From assembly GCA_030427205.1 (NCBI GenBank), contig JAUHXC010000024.1:94316-158315 (forward strand): DNA of 64,000 bases, given 5' to 3'. A program made the position numbers and the translations under genes. The stretch is from a bacterium. GTDB lineage: Bacteria > Myxococcota_A > Bradymonadia > UBA7976 > UBA1532. How positions within the stretch are numbered: the stretch's first letter is position 1; every line of letters begins with the position of its first letter. Below the pieces are notes generated by a model, which saw only the letters and a program-made list of their open reading frames with translations, did no database searches and was not told where the DNA came from. Below are positions 25,611 to 34,561 of this stretch, one piece after another.

Positions 25611-26257
25611 CGATTGGCTCGCCGACGCAACTCGAAGACGACGAACGGCCGATACGCGCGTGCCCGGCGGCGCTTCTCGAGCAGGCGCGCGATCTCCCGT
25701 ACATATGTCGCCGCAGGGATCCGGCCTGATCTCTTCTTCCCGAGCGCCTGAAGCACGGCACGCAAGGCTGTTTTTCGGAGTCGGATCAGAGACTCGATAT
25801 TGAGCCGCAACACCTCATCGATCTCTCGTTGCCATTCCGGCTGACTGACCGTGACCCGACCACCGCCGGTACAACCGACGATCCGATCGATCTCGTGAGC
25901 GACCGGATCCAGAGTAATCCGGCGAGCCCCTTTGGACGTATCGCAGTGCTGGAGATGGTACGGCCTGCCTTCATTGCCCGGACATACACCGAGCAGATTG
26001 GGCCACGCGAGCTGCAAGTGCGCCGTCTTCGGATGGGATTGCGGTTCTCGATGCTCGACCTTCATCCGGTCGAATCTGATCGGAGCGGAACAATACGCAC
26101 AGAGGTCGGCCTGGTTCGCGAGCAGCGCCTCCTTGAGCCCGGCCTTGTCCCATCCACTGTCGGCATATGCAGGCGTGTAGCCGGGGTCGTGTTCGCTGAC
26201 CGATAGCCGATGATTGCGCAAGGCTGCGGGCTCATCGCTCTTGGTGTTGTCCAGCAT
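25607..26257 (-). CDS. ptuB: HNH nuclease of Septu-like defence pair (PtuB-like)
   Basis: A 216-residue protein. The core reads CAYCSAPI (Cys53, Cys56), then VEHREPQSHP (His69), then WPNLLGVCPG (Asn87, Cys92), and HCDTSKG (His104, Cys105). This is the HNH pattern of the TIGR02646/PtuB family with zinc-binding Cys pairs. The C-terminal third is basic and helical. Its start overlaps the ATPase stop by one base (TGATG), so the two are coupled. Base composition is visibly less GC-rich than the flanking genes, a sign of transfer. In Septu the ATPase and HNH protein together give phage resistance; that role here is inferred. Confidence 0.85.
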   Translation of the reverse strand: MLDNTKSDEPAALRNHRLSVSEHDPGYTPAYADSGWDKAGLKEALLANQADLCAYCSAPIRFDRMKVEHREPQSHPKTAHLQLAWPNLLGVCPGNEGRPYHLQHCDTSKGARRITLDPVAHEIDRIVGCTGGGRVTVSQPEWQREIDEVLRLNIESLIRLRKTALRAVLQALGKKRSGRIPAATYVREIARLLEKRRRARAYRPFVVFELRRRANR

Positions 26258-27873
26258 CAGTCGAGCAACGTGTCGAGGTACACCCGATGGTAGACTACGG
26301 CTTCGTCGTCTTCACCGAGGATGTGGGCCAGGCGCTCCACGGCGCTGCGTGCCTCATCGCCCCGCCCGGCATCGGTCAGGGCTTCGATCTCGCCGAGCAG
26401 TGCCCGGGTCGGTTCGGGATAGCGCTGCACATCCATCGCATCGGCCAGGATCGAGTTCGCGTCCCGCCCCGCCGTCCTCGGTGGACGCTCTACGACGGAG
26501 AACTCTTCCAGGATGACCACAGATGCCGGGCCGAGGGTGCTCAGAACCAGCGGCGTGTGGGTCGTGATGATGAACTGGATGCCAGGGAAGACCCTCCGCA
26601 GGTCTGGGATGATCCGCCGCTGCCATGCCGGATGCAGGTGCAACGCGACCTCGTCGATCAACACCACCCCCGACCCCTTCAAAGCGTCGCCTCGGGGGTT
26701 GGCCAGAGCCAGCCGCCGGGCGAGGTCCCCCACGAGCGTCAGCAACGTCCGCTCGCCATCAGAAAGTCTGTCGACCTGGATTTCACGGCCTTGCTTGTGC
26801 AGCACCATCCGCTGCGGGCTACGCCGAATACGCAAATCCGTGTAGCCCGGCATCATCGCCTCGAGTGCTGCGCGGACGGCGACGAGTTGTGGATCCCTGA
26901 AGGCGTCATCATCCCGGCGCTTCTCATTCTCCAGATCTTCCCTGAGCCGGAACCACTCGAAGAAAAGACGGAAGTCCCGATTCCCGCCGATCAGCGCGCC
27001 CTGCATCGCGTCCATGCGATCGAAGCTGTGCTTGCGGCGAATCCGCCGCGGGATGTCCACCGACGAGCGGTTGACCGGGTAGTAGACGGCAACCGGCAAC
27101 GTTGCCTCACTCGACGTCTCGAGTCGGGTCCGCAACGCCTCGGTGGGCGACCTCAGGCTGCTGTAGTGGGGCTTGCCCCGAGGAGACGTGAGACGCCAGG
27201 TCACAGGGTGCGCACCGATCTGTGCCGTGAGGCGGATCGACGCGTGACCGGCCGCATCCCTCGCCTCATCTCGGTTGACACCCTGACCCCGGCCACGCGG
27301 CTGCTCAATCCGCGCGTAGAACCAGGACAACGCGCGCGCTATGGCGTCGAGAATCGTCGACTTTCCCGCGCCATTCTGGCCGATGAGCACAGTGACCGAC
27401 GTGTCGAAGGTGAGGTCGAGGTGCTCGAACCCCTTGAAGTGTTCGAGCTCGAGGCGCTCGACCCACAGTGAAGCGGGTGCGCCGGCATCGCCTGCGTCAC
27501 CAACCGATTCGGGCCACTCAGCCACGTGGCGCCGCACCCAGTCGGCGTCGCGGACCTCAACCCCGACGCTCTCGGCCAGCGCCCGGAAATCTCCCGAGAC
27601 CGAGGCTGCGGTCGAGACGAGTATCCCACGCTCGAGACCCAGGGCGCTCATGTAGAGGCCCAGCTGTGCCAACCCGGCCTGGTCGGCTCGGCCTCTGACC
27701 TCGACGATCTGCTGTACGCCGGTCGTTGGCTCCTCGACGATGAGATCTGGCCGAAGGTGGAGCTTTCCGCGCTTGATCCGCGGCTCGCGAGAGACGGTGT
27801 AGCCCTCGTTCTCGAGGATCCGGCTGACGAGATCGAGCCGAACATACTCGTCGTAGGGCGTGCGTTTGACCAT
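26257..27873 (-). CDS. ptuA: AAA ATPase of Septu-like pair with N-terminal nuclease-like domain (PtuA-like)
   Basis: A 538-residue protein. Residues 10-115 resemble a PD-(D/E)XK or HSDR_N-like fold: RPDLIV (Asp43), then QIVEVR (Glu58-Val59-Arg60, with Arg in place of the usual Lys). Residues 137-460 are a RecF/SMC-type ATPase. They have Walker A GQNGAGKST (165-173), signature LSDGERTLL (370-378), Walker B VVLIDE (403-408) and H-loop His439. It is followed without a gap by the HNH gene. Only 21 bases separate it from the FadL-like gene upstream. No TOPRIM or helicase partner is present, so it is not Gabija or OLD. A defence role is inferred from the gene pair. Confidence 0.85.
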   Translation of the reverse strand: MVKRTPYDEYVRLDLVSRILENEGYTVSREPRIKRGKLHLRPDLIVEEPTTGVQQIVEVRGRADQAGLAQLGLYMSALGLERGILVSTAASVSGDFRALAESVGVEVRDADWVRRHVAEWPESVGDAGDAGAPASLWVERLELEHFKGFEHLDLTFDTSVTVLIGQNGAGKSTILDAIARALSWFYARIEQPRGRGQGVNRDEARDAAGHASIRLTAQIGAHPVTWRLTSPRGKPHYSSLRSPTEALRTRLETSSEATLPVAVYYPVNRSSVDIPRRIRRKHSFDRMDAMQGALIGGNRDFRLFFEWFRLREDLENEKRRDDDAFRDPQLVAVRAALEAMMPGYTDLRIRRSPQRMVLHKQGREIQVDRLSDGERTLLTLVGDLARRLALANPRGDALKGSGVVLIDEVALHLHPAWQRRIIPDLRRVFPGIQFIITTHTPLVLSTLGPASVVILEEFSVVERPPRTAGRDANSILADAMDVQRYPEPTRALLGEIEALTDAGRGDEARSAVERLAHILGEDDEAVVYHRVYLDTLLD

Positions 27874-27894
27874 CCTGGGTATCCCCCTGCCCGC

Positions 27895-29214
27895 CTACAG
27901 ATCGTGCCGGAACGCCAGGCTGATGGCGTGCACCAGCCCACCCGCGCGGTAGTCGCCGACCGGATCGCCCGCCGCCCGCTTGGTGACCACCATCTCCTGC
28001 ATGATCGTGCCCTGCCACGCGAGGTCGATATGCGCCGGGTTGCCCTGCTCTTCGAGCGGGTTGTTGAAGGTGATGCCCAGCCCGGCGCCGAGCAGGTGCG
28101 CGTCGCCGTCGATGTAGTTGAACGCGCCGTCGGGCACCGGCGCCGGGCTCGGCCGCCAGCCGTAGCCGCCGCGCACGACCAGCGTCTCGTCGACCCGGTA
28201 CTCGAGGCCCAGCCGCCATACGCCCACGTCGCGGAACTGCAGATCGACCGGCGCGCCGCTCGAGACGTCCAGCCGCTCGCCGAGGCCGATGCCGTCGAGC
28301 ACCTGCCCTTCGAGGTCGAGCGCGATCTCGATGCTCGGGTCGGGCGCGGCCGACCAGCGCACGTAGCTCAGCTCGCCGGTGACCAGCAGGTCGATGGGCT
28401 CGATGTCGTAGGCGACGCCGAGGTTGTAGCTCTCGGGGGTGTAGAGCACCGTGCCGCGCAGGTCGAGCCCGACGCTGACGAGGTCGTCGATGACGATGGT
28501 GCTCGGCAGGGCGTAGTCGAGGGCGATGGCCTGGCGCCAGGCGAGGCCGATGGTCAGCCCGTCGAGCGGGGCGAGGTGGATGCCGGCGGTGCCGGCCGCG
28601 GTGAGGGCCACCTCGACCTCGACCGACTGTTCGCGCACGGCGCGGTCGCCGAGGAAGACGGTGAAGTCGACGCCGCCCGCGAGCCCGGCGAGCACCTGGA
28701 TGCCGCCGCCGACGCTGAGCCATTCGGTCAGCTCGGTGGACAGACCGGCGGCCACCACGAACTTATCGGGCAGGTTCTGATAGCGATAGAACTGCGGGAT
28801 GCGCCCGTCGGTGATGTCGCCCTCGGCGAGCTGCGCCACCGGCACGTAGATGCCGAGCCCCAGCGCGATGCGGTTGTCGAGGGCTTCTCCGAGGGGGAAG
28901 AGCGCGCCGACGGTGAGCCCGGCGAAGTCGTCGGGCAGCCGCTCGTCGAAGGCGGTCTCGGTCAGCTCGCGGTCGATGGTCAGCCCCGAGAAGCCGGCGA
29001 CGAAGCCGGCCCCGGCCACGATGCGCTTGCGCCGGGCGAGCGCGCCGGGGTTGTAGAAGGCGGCGGTGAAGTCGTCGCTGACGGCGGCCTGGGCGTTGAC
29101 CATCGAGGCGCCGCGCGGGTCGAAGCCGAAGATGTCGAAGACGCTGGCGTCGGCCGGCGCAATGAAGGCCGCGCCGAGCGCCACGCCGAGCGCCAGGGGG
29201 GCGAGGCGCGCCAT
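27895..29214 (-). CDS. FadL/OmpP1-type outer-membrane transport protein
   Basis: The start is ATG 29214, which overlaps the upstream lipoprotein stop by one base. The 439-residue protein has a signal peptide ending ADA (about residue 23). It is followed by FGFDPRGASMVNAQAAVSDD and FYNPGALA, the conserved N-terminal hatch region of FadL/OmpP1 proteins (compare xxDxxAxxxNPAgla). The rest is amphipathic strand sequence ending in HAISLAFRHDL. FadL relatives pass long-chain fatty acids or aromatic hydrocarbons through the outer membrane. The lipoprotein upstream is probably functionally linked. Confidence 0.88.
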   Translation of the reverse strand: MARLAPLALGVALGAAFIAPADASVFDIFGFDPRGASMVNAQAAVSDDFTAAFYNPGALARRKRIVAGAGFVAGFSGLTIDRELTETAFDERLPDDFAGLTVGALFPLGEALDNRIALGLGIYVPVAQLAEGDITDGRIPQFYRYQNLPDKFVVAAGLSTELTEWLSVGGGIQVLAGLAGGVDFTVFLGDRAVREQSVEVEVALTAAGTAGIHLAPLDGLTIGLAWRQAIALDYALPSTIVIDDLVSVGLDLRGTVLYTPESYNLGVAYDIEPIDLLVTGELSYVRWSAAPDPSIEIALDLEGQVLDGIGLGERLDVSSGAPVDLQFRDVGVWRLGLEYRVDETLVVRGGYGWRPSPAPVPDGAFNYIDGDAHLLGAGLGITFNNPLEEQGNPAHIDLAWQGTIMQEMVVTKRAAGDPVGDYRAGGLVHAISLAFRHDL

Positions 29215-30410
29215 CAGCCGGGCTCCGCGGGGGTCATGGGCTCGTCGGCGAGCTGCTCGGCGGTGCAGCCATTGACCAGCGCGTCGAGCACTTCGAAGAG
29301 CTCGTCGAGCGCGCCGGCGTCGACGAGCACCAGCAGCTCGAGCAGCAGCGGCCGGGCGGTATTGGGGTCGAGCAGGGTCACCAGCAGGCTGTCGAACACC
29401 CCCTGCAGCTGGGGGTCGGCCAGCAGGCGGTCGAAGAGCACCTGCAACGGAGCCAGGGTCTCCTTGACCGCCGGATCGCCGACCAGCCCGCCGGCGGCGC
29501 TGAGCGCAGTCTCGATGTCGATGACGCCGCCGGTGAACAGCGCGTGCATCGCCCAGGTGAAGACCGGATCCCGGGGCAGCGGCTCGCTCGACGGGGTCAG
29601 GGCGCTGCAGCTGCCGACGCCGTAGACGTCGCAGCAGACCAGATCGGCCAGCACCGGGAAGATCTCGCCGTCCGGGGAGAGCAGCGCGTCGAGGTCGGCC
29701 AGAAATGGCGCGATGGGCGGCTCGTCGAGCGGCAGCAGGTCGATGCCTTCGAGCGGCCGGATGATGTCGCCGGCCACGCTGAACCCGGGGCGCACGAGGC
29801 TCGCGAGCATGTTGCACACCAGCACCGTGAAGCCCTCGCGGTCGAGGGCATCGCCCGCCGAGAGGACCTGCTGCACGATGTCGAGGCCGAGCACGTCGCC
29901 CAGGCCCGCCAACAGGCGCGGGATCTCGGGGGAGGCGGCCAGATCGTCGACGATGCTGTACAGCGCGACCGAGTCGCAGGTGCCCACCAGCCGCCGCAGG
30001 TCGCCGATGAGATCGGCGCGATAGCTCGTCGGGTCGTCGGGGTCGCCGACCAGCCAGCGCACGAGGTCGAGGGCCAGGGGTGCCAGCTCACCCACCGCGT
30101 CGCTCTGCACCAGGGCGACGAGCGCGTCCCGCTCGGCGGGGTCGAGCGCGGCGAGCAGGGTGATGATGCCGTCGAGCAGCGCCGAGAGCTGGGCATCGGT
30201 GATGCGCTCGGAGACGAAGCGCTTCAGCGCGGGCAGCTGCCCCGACTCGACGAGGGCGAAGGTCTCGGGGGCGAGGCTCGATATGGGCGGACACGTCGCG
30301 GGGGTGACCGTCTGCGTCGGCGCGGGCTGGTCGTCATCGGCGCCGCAGCCGCAGAGCGCGCCGGCGACCAGGGCGAGAGCGAGGCTGGCGATGCGGGGGC
30401 GGCGGAGCAC
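29214..30410 (-). CDS. Predicted lipoprotein, helical, co-transcribed with FadL-like porin
   Basis: The start chosen is GTG 30410, with GGAGG four bases upstream, opening a lipoprotein signal with lipobox LCGC (Cys22). The upstream in-frame ATG has no such site. The mature protein of about 376 residues is Leu- and Asp-rich, with many helices and few Cys. No domain is recognised. It overlaps the FadL-like gene by one base (TGATG), so the two are made together. It may be a periplasmic partner of that porin. Confidence 0.75.
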   Translation of the reverse strand: MLRRPRIASLALALVAGALCGCGADDDQPAPTQTVTPATCPPISSLAPETFALVESGQLPALKRFVSERITDAQLSALLDGIITLLAALDPAERDALVALVQSDAVGELAPLALDLVRWLVGDPDDPTSYRADLIGDLRRLVGTCDSVALYSIVDDLAASPEIPRLLAGLGDVLGLDIVQQVLSAGDALDREGFTVLVCNMLASLVRPGFSVAGDIIRPLEGIDLLPLDEPPIAPFLADLDALLSPDGEIFPVLADLVCCDVYGVGSCSALTPSSEPLPRDPVFTWAMHALFTGGVIDIETALSAAGGLVGDPAVKETLAPLQVLFDRLLADPQLQGVFDSLLVTLLDPNTARPLLLELLVLVDAGALDELFEVLDALVNGCTAEQLADEPMTPAEPG

Positions 30411-30505
30411 CGGACCTCCGGTGGGCGAGTGGGCGGGCGCAGGCCCGGATGTGGCGGCCGGGGCGCGGCAGCCACGGTTCGAGGGCACGGTTCAGGGGGC
30501 ACAGC

Positions 30506-31675
30506 TCAACGGCACAGCGCTTCGAGCGCGCCGGGCTCTCGATGGCACTTCAAACACCCCCGGGCATTGCGGTCAAGCGTCGCGCAGTCGAACCCCGGCG
30601 GATGGGGGCTCGGCGCGCGCAGCCCCAGGGCGGCGTCGGCGGCGTGGCAGGTCACGCAGTCGGACTCGCGATGGCAGCTGGTGCACTCGCGCAGGTTGCG
30701 CCGGGCGGCGTGGCGGTGATGGGCGGGGCCGGCCGGCTCGCCGGTGACGCCGACGAAGCCGGGCGGGTGGAAGCGCCCGTCGCTGCCGGTGCGATCGAAG
30801 GTCGTCGGGCCGGGCACCATGCTCACGCCCGACCGCGTATGGCAATCGAGGCAGAAGGTCTGCTGGCGATGGCAGCCCACGCAGTCGGTGGCCCGGCGCG
30901 CGTCGATGCCGTGGGTGCGCACGTAATCCGCCGGATGCAGGCTCAGCGGCTTGACCGCCGACGCGTGGCACCGGGCGCAGCCAGGGCGGGTCAGGGTATC
31001 GGCCGGCGCGTGGCACTCGGCGCAGTAGGCCCCGTCGGCGCGGGCCAGCGCCCCGTGGTCTTGCGCGAAGCGGCCGCGGTGGTCGGCGGGGTGAAAACGC
31101 CCGCGGGGCATGAGCGGCCCCGCCGGCAGCCGGGTCTCGAGCCGGCCGTCGGGGCCGGTCGGATGGCACGTCGCGCACGCGATCGAGGCGTTGTTGCGCG
31201 CGTGGCAGTCGACGCAGGTGGCCATATCGGGCAGGAACCGCTCGGCCGCGTCGGTGGACTGCGCCACGCCGCGGTGACAGTCGTCGCACGTCGCGCCGCG
31301 GGCGAGATGCGGCCGGTGGCCGAAGGTGAGCGCCGCCGGCCGGAGCACGACCGGCGCCGGCAGCGGCCGCGCGAGGCCCGTGCGGCGGGGGTCGGCGGGC
31401 AGCGTCGTCGGTCGGTAGCCCGGGTGGCAGGTGGCGCAGCCGGGATCGCCGGGCGGGCGGGCCCGCGGGTCGTGACACTCGAAGCACAGCGCCTCGTCGG
31501 GCAGCAGCCGATCGCCGGGTCGCACCGACGTATCGGCGGCGGCGTGGCAGCGGCCGCAGGACAGCCCCAGGGCCGCGTGGCGCGCGTGATCGAAGGTCAG
31601 CGGCGTCGAGTCGGCCGGATAGACCGGCCCGACGGGCGGCGGCGCCAGCAGCACCACGAACCACAAGGCGATCAC
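30506..31675 (-). CDS. Multihaem c-type cytochrome with 13 CxxCH motifs
   Basis: The start chosen is GTG 31675, which has GGAGG seven bases upstream and opens a hydrophobic signal or anchor (ALWFVVLLAPPPVG). The 389-residue protein has 13 CxxCH haem sites: CGRCH, CFECH, CATCH, CDDCH, CVDCH, CATCH, CAECH, CARCH, CVGCH, CLDCH, CTSCH, CVTCH and CLKCH. Extra His residues (HARH, HRPH, HRGR) could be distal ligands. It is periplasmic or membrane-bound and carries electrons. It overlaps the upstream outer-membrane barrel gene by four bases (GTGA). This pairing suggests a porin-cytochrome conduit. Confidence 0.93.
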   Translation of the reverse strand: MIALWFVVLLAPPPVGPVYPADSTPLTFDHARHAALGLSCGRCHAAADTSVRPGDRLLPDEALCFECHDPRARPPGDPGCATCHPGYRPTTLPADPRRTGLARPLPAPVVLRPAALTFGHRPHLARGATCDDCHRGVAQSTDAAERFLPDMATCVDCHARNNASIACATCHPTGPDGRLETRLPAGPLMPRGRFHPADHRGRFAQDHGALARADGAYCAECHAPADTLTRPGCARCHASAVKPLSLHPADYVRTHGIDARRATDCVGCHRQQTFCLDCHTRSGVSMVPGPTTFDRTGSDGRFHPPGFVGVTGEPAGPAHHRHAARRNLRECTSCHRESDCVTCHAADAALGLRAPSPHPPGFDCATLDRNARGCLKCHREPGALEALCR

Positions 31676-33063
31676 CAGCGATCCTCCAGGGTCATACGGG
31701 CCATGACCCGCACCCGGGGGGCTTCGGCGCGGTGGGCGTGAGCTTCGACGACCCCGTCCAGGCGCACCCCGGCGGCGGCGAACCACTCGGCGCTGCCGGC
31801 CAGCCAGCCGGCCCAGCCGTCCCAATCATCCCGATCGGGCACGTCGAAGTACGCCGCGCCCAGCCGGACGCGCATCCAGATGGGCTCGTTGGGGCCGATC
31901 ATGCGCAGCGGGAAGTGGCCGAAGGCGTCGAGGTGATGCCGGGCGCCGCCATAGCCCAGACCCAGCCGCCCGTCGAGGCCGAAGCGCGCGGTGCGGGCGC
32001 TGATGTCGAAGGCCCGATCGATCCGGACGCCGCCGACGCCCGCCAGCCCGTCGGCGATCTCGCTGCCCTGCCCGCCGTCGAAGACGCGCAGCTCGCCGTC
32101 GGCGGTCAGCCGCCAGCGACCCGCTTCGTGGTGCGCGGTGAGCCGGCCGGCGTGGTGGGCCTCGGTGACGAAGGCGCTCCAGATGCTGTCGGCAGCGAAG
32201 GTGGGGTGCAGGCGCAGCCACGACGCTTCGAGGCGGGTCTCGGCCGAGAGGCGATGGGCGGCGCCGAGCCTCAGCTCCGACGGTCGCAGGTAGATCAGGT
32301 CGACGATGAGACCGGCGGTGGCATCGAGGCTGTCGAGCGCGCGTACGACCGCCGCCGCGCCGATCTCGTCGCGCAGGGTGCCCCCGTCGTCGAGCGTGCG
32401 CCGCCAGGCGAGATCGATGGCGTGCGGCCCGAGGTCGCGGGTGCGCGCGCCGACGCCGATGACGCCGCCGGGCGAGTCGCGCAGCAGGGTGTCGTCGGTC
32501 TCGTAGAGGTCGGGGCCGAAGCGGCTCCAGGTGCGCCGCACTTCGAGGCCGCCGAGCATCCGCAAGGTGACGTGCGGCATGAGCCACAGCTCGGCGACGG
32601 CCCCATCGAGCGCCGCGAACCCGATGGCGTCGAGCACCCGCTGGCGGCCGATGCGGGCGTCGAGCACGCCGAACGCGTCGTCGACGCGCAGCTCGGCGGT
32701 GTACAGATCGAGCCGCACCCGGCGGCCGTCGGGCACCGCGTCGACCACCTCCGACGGCGGGCCGAGATCCGAGCCGACCTCGAGGTCGAGCACCATGTCG
32801 AAGCGTGGGCCGCCGCGGGGCTCGTCGCCTTGACCCAGCCGCCACGCGTCGAGCCGCAGCCGCTGACGGACGTCGGTGCGGTCGACCTGGACCGTGCGGG
32901 TGCCCCGCCAGCGATCGAGCAGCAACAGCGTCTCGCTGTAGACCCGATAGCCCGGCGGCCCGGGCTCGGCGGCGCTCGCCGGGCAGAGCAGCACCGGGCA
33001 GAGCATGAGCGAGCACATCACCCCGCACAGAATCAGCGGGCGCAGCATCAGCCGGCGCAGCAT
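31672..33063 (-). CDS. Predicted outer-membrane beta-barrel paired with multihaem cytochrome
   Basis: The start chosen is ATG 33063, which opens a signal peptide with cleavage near ASAA; ATG 33120 and 33048 are alternatives. The mature protein is about 430 residues of alternating strands rich in Arg, Asp and aromatic residues, ending in a strand (RVRVMARMTLEDRW). No Cys-haem motif is seen in it. It is smaller than MtrB-type porins but sits directly before a 13-haem cytochrome gene, overlapping by four bases. The barrel could sheath the cytochrome across the outer membrane. Other barrel functions are possible. Confidence 0.75.
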   Translation of the reverse strand: MLRRLMLRPLILCGVMCSLMLCPVLLCPASAAEPGPPGYRVYSETLLLLDRWRGTRTVQVDRTDVRQRLRLDAWRLGQGDEPRGGPRFDMVLDLEVGSDLGPPSEVVDAVPDGRRVRLDLYTAELRVDDAFGVLDARIGRQRVLDAIGFAALDGAVAELWLMPHVTLRMLGGLEVRRTWSRFGPDLYETDDTLLRDSPGGVIGVGARTRDLGPHAIDLAWRRTLDDGGTLRDEIGAAAVVRALDSLDATAGLIVDLIYLRPSELRLGAAHRLSAETRLEASWLRLHPTFAADSIWSAFVTEAHHAGRLTAHHEAGRWRLTADGELRVFDGGQGSEIADGLAGVGGVRIDRAFDISARTARFGLDGRLGLGYGGARHHLDAFGHFPLRMIGPNEPIWMRVRLGAAYFDVPDRDDWDGWAGWLAGSAEWFAAAGVRLDGVVEAHAHRAEAPRVRVMARMTLEDRW

Positions 33064-33371
33064 CAGCGCCGCCGGCAGCGGGGACCGGGCGCAGCGATCG
33101 CAGGCGGGGGGGACGGCCATCGGCGCGATGGTACAGCGCGCCGGGCGATGGCGACACCATCTCGCCGCGGGCCCCGGCTCGATCGGCGTCTCGCTCGCCG
33201 CCGACTGCGCAACGAGTGAAGGACCACGCAAATTTTGCAGACCATTCGCCCTCGGGTCGCCGTCGACGGCCGCGCGACGCCGTCGAATTGGCGCTGGTCC
33301 GATCTTTGCGTCAGCGTGGCCGAGATGGGGAGCAGACCGGCCGCCCCGCGGCCGGGGGAGACGGTGCCCGC
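33064..33371. other. Divergent intergenic region between barrel gene and minor-pilin operon
   Basis: 308 bases without a supported gene. It is less GC-rich near 33216-33250 (CGCAAATTTTGCA, a short palindrome-like stretch). The sigma54-type site at 33294 points toward the pilin operon. A promoter for the barrel-cytochrome pair must lie on the other side but is not obvious. Confidence 0.6.
33294..33310 (+). promoter_or_regulatory. Sigma54-type promoter of the minor-pilin operon
   Basis: CTGGTCCGATCTTTGCG matches the sigma54 -24/-12 consensus YTGGCACGRNNNTTGCW at all key positions. The GG at 33296-33297 and GC at 33308-33309 are ten bases apart. It lies about 60 bases before the first pilin start. 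In other bacteria pilin genes are controlled by sigma54 and PilR. Confidence 0.55.
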
Positions 33372-34007
33372 ATGCAATCGACCCGCCGACGATCGGCCAA
33401 CCGGGGGTTCACCCTCTCGGAGCTGCTGCTGGTCATGACCATCGCCCTGCTGATCACGCTGCTGGCCTACCCGGCGCTGACCACCTTCCAGGGCGCCAAC
33501 AAGGACGCCAGCGCCGCGACCCGGCTGGTGCGGACCTACAACCGCACCGTCGATCAGGCCAAGCGGCGCAATCGGGCCTACGTGGTCGAGCTGTCGCTCT
33601 TCCTCGCCGACGAGCCCGGCGGGCGTATGGACATCTCCGAGAGCCGCTCGACGAGCTGCGTCGAGACCGCCCAGCGCATCGGAGACGACGGGGAGATCGA
33701 GCTGATCGACGCCCAGCCCTTCGGCGGCACGATCATCGAGGACTACTTCGGCCCGCGCGAAGAGACCGCCGGCCTGCGGGGTTGGACCACCGACGGCGAC
33801 GACATCCAGCGCGAGCGGCTGCGCCTGTGCATCGGCCCCGACGGCTCGACGTGGCGCATCCTCGGCAACGGCATCGAGACGTTCGGCGACACCCTGGAGG
33901 TGCGGGTGCAGCGCTTCCAGATCGATCGCGGCGGCTGGGCGCCCGTGGGCGTCGCCCGCCGGGTCGAGCTGAGCTGGGGCGGCGGCGCCCGGATGAGGGT
34001 GAACTGA
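33372..34007 (+). CDS. Type IV pseudopilin, GspH/FimT-like
   Basis: The start is ATG 33372; the longer open frame upstream is not coding. The 211-residue protein begins with a short basic leader and the prepilin site NRG-FTLSELLLVMTIALL, with Phe after the Gly and Glu at +5. It is followed by a hydrophobic helix and a globular domain. This is the GspH/FimT type of minor pilin. It is the first gene of a run: pilV-, pilW- and pilX-like genes and pilY1. The stop overlaps the next start by one base. Confidence 0.9.
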   Translation: MQSTRRRSANRGFTLSELLLVMTIALLITLLAYPALTTFQGANKDASAATRLVRTYNRTVDQAKRRNRAYVVELSLFLADEPGGRMDISESRSTSCVETAQRIGDDGEIELIDAQPFGGTIIEDYFGPREETAGLRGWTTDGDDIQRERLRLCIGPDGSTWRILGNGIETFGDTLEVRVQRFQIDRGGWAPVGVARRVELSWGGGARMRVN

Positions 34008-34561
34008 TGCGACAGGGTGCACGACGCGAACCCCGCCGCGAGCGGGGCTTCACCATCATCGAGATCTTGATCGCGGTGACCATCACCGCCTTCGGCTTCG
34101 CGGCGATCTTCTCGCTGCAGATCGGCAGCATGCAGGGCAACATCGCCGCCCGCGAGACCGCCGCGGCGGTCAACCTGGCCGAGACCTACGCCGAGTGGCT
34201 GCGGCTCAACGCCTTCGCCTGGAACGGCCTGCAGCCGCCGGCGGCGGGCGACGTGGCCGGTCCGCTGGGGCAGTGGCGTTCGCTGACGCCCGACGGGCCG
34301 GTCGACCACAACAACCAGCCCGACCAGCCGCTGTCGCGCTTCTGCGTGCACTATCGCCTCGACGCCTTGCCCAACGGCGGCTTCCAGGGCGGGCTCAACG
34401 GGCGGGTGCGGGTGGTCTGGTCGCGGGCGTCGCTCGATCCGCGCGAGCTCGACGACGTGTGTCCCAACGGCGCGGCCCAGGGTCTGGTCATCGACCTGGC
34501 GCGCTACTACTCGATCTCGGTGCCGGTGGCGCTGCGGGCCAACGCGGGAGGTGGCGCGTGA
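34007..34561 (+). CDS. pilV: Type IV pilus minor pilin, PilV-like
   Basis: A 184-residue protein from ATG 34007 with prepilin site ERG-FTIIEILIAVTITAFG (Glu at +5 present). The helix is followed by a region typical of PilV (ETAAAVNLAETYAEWLR). It lies between GspH-like and PilW-like genes, overlapping both (TGATG and GTGA). Minor pilins of this set prime pilus assembly with PilY1 in known systems. Confidence 0.88.
   Translation: MRQGARREPRRERGFTIIEILIAVTITAFGFAAIFSLQIGSMQGNIAARETAAAVNLAETYAEWLRLNAFAWNGLQPPAAGDVAGPLGQWRSLTPDGPVDHNNQPDQPLSRFCVHYRLDALPNGGFQGGLNGRVRVVWSRASLDPRELDDVCPNGAAQGLVIDLARYYSISVPVALRANAGGGA

Noticed and set aside
25607..27873. A retron, because the HNH family is often called retron-associated.
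   Set aside because: No reverse transcriptase or ncRNA candidate lies nearby; the ATPase pairing points to Septu.
26257..27873. Gabija or OLD-type system.
   Set aside because: The ATPase lacks a TOPRIM domain and there is no UvrD-like helicase; the partner is an HNH protein.
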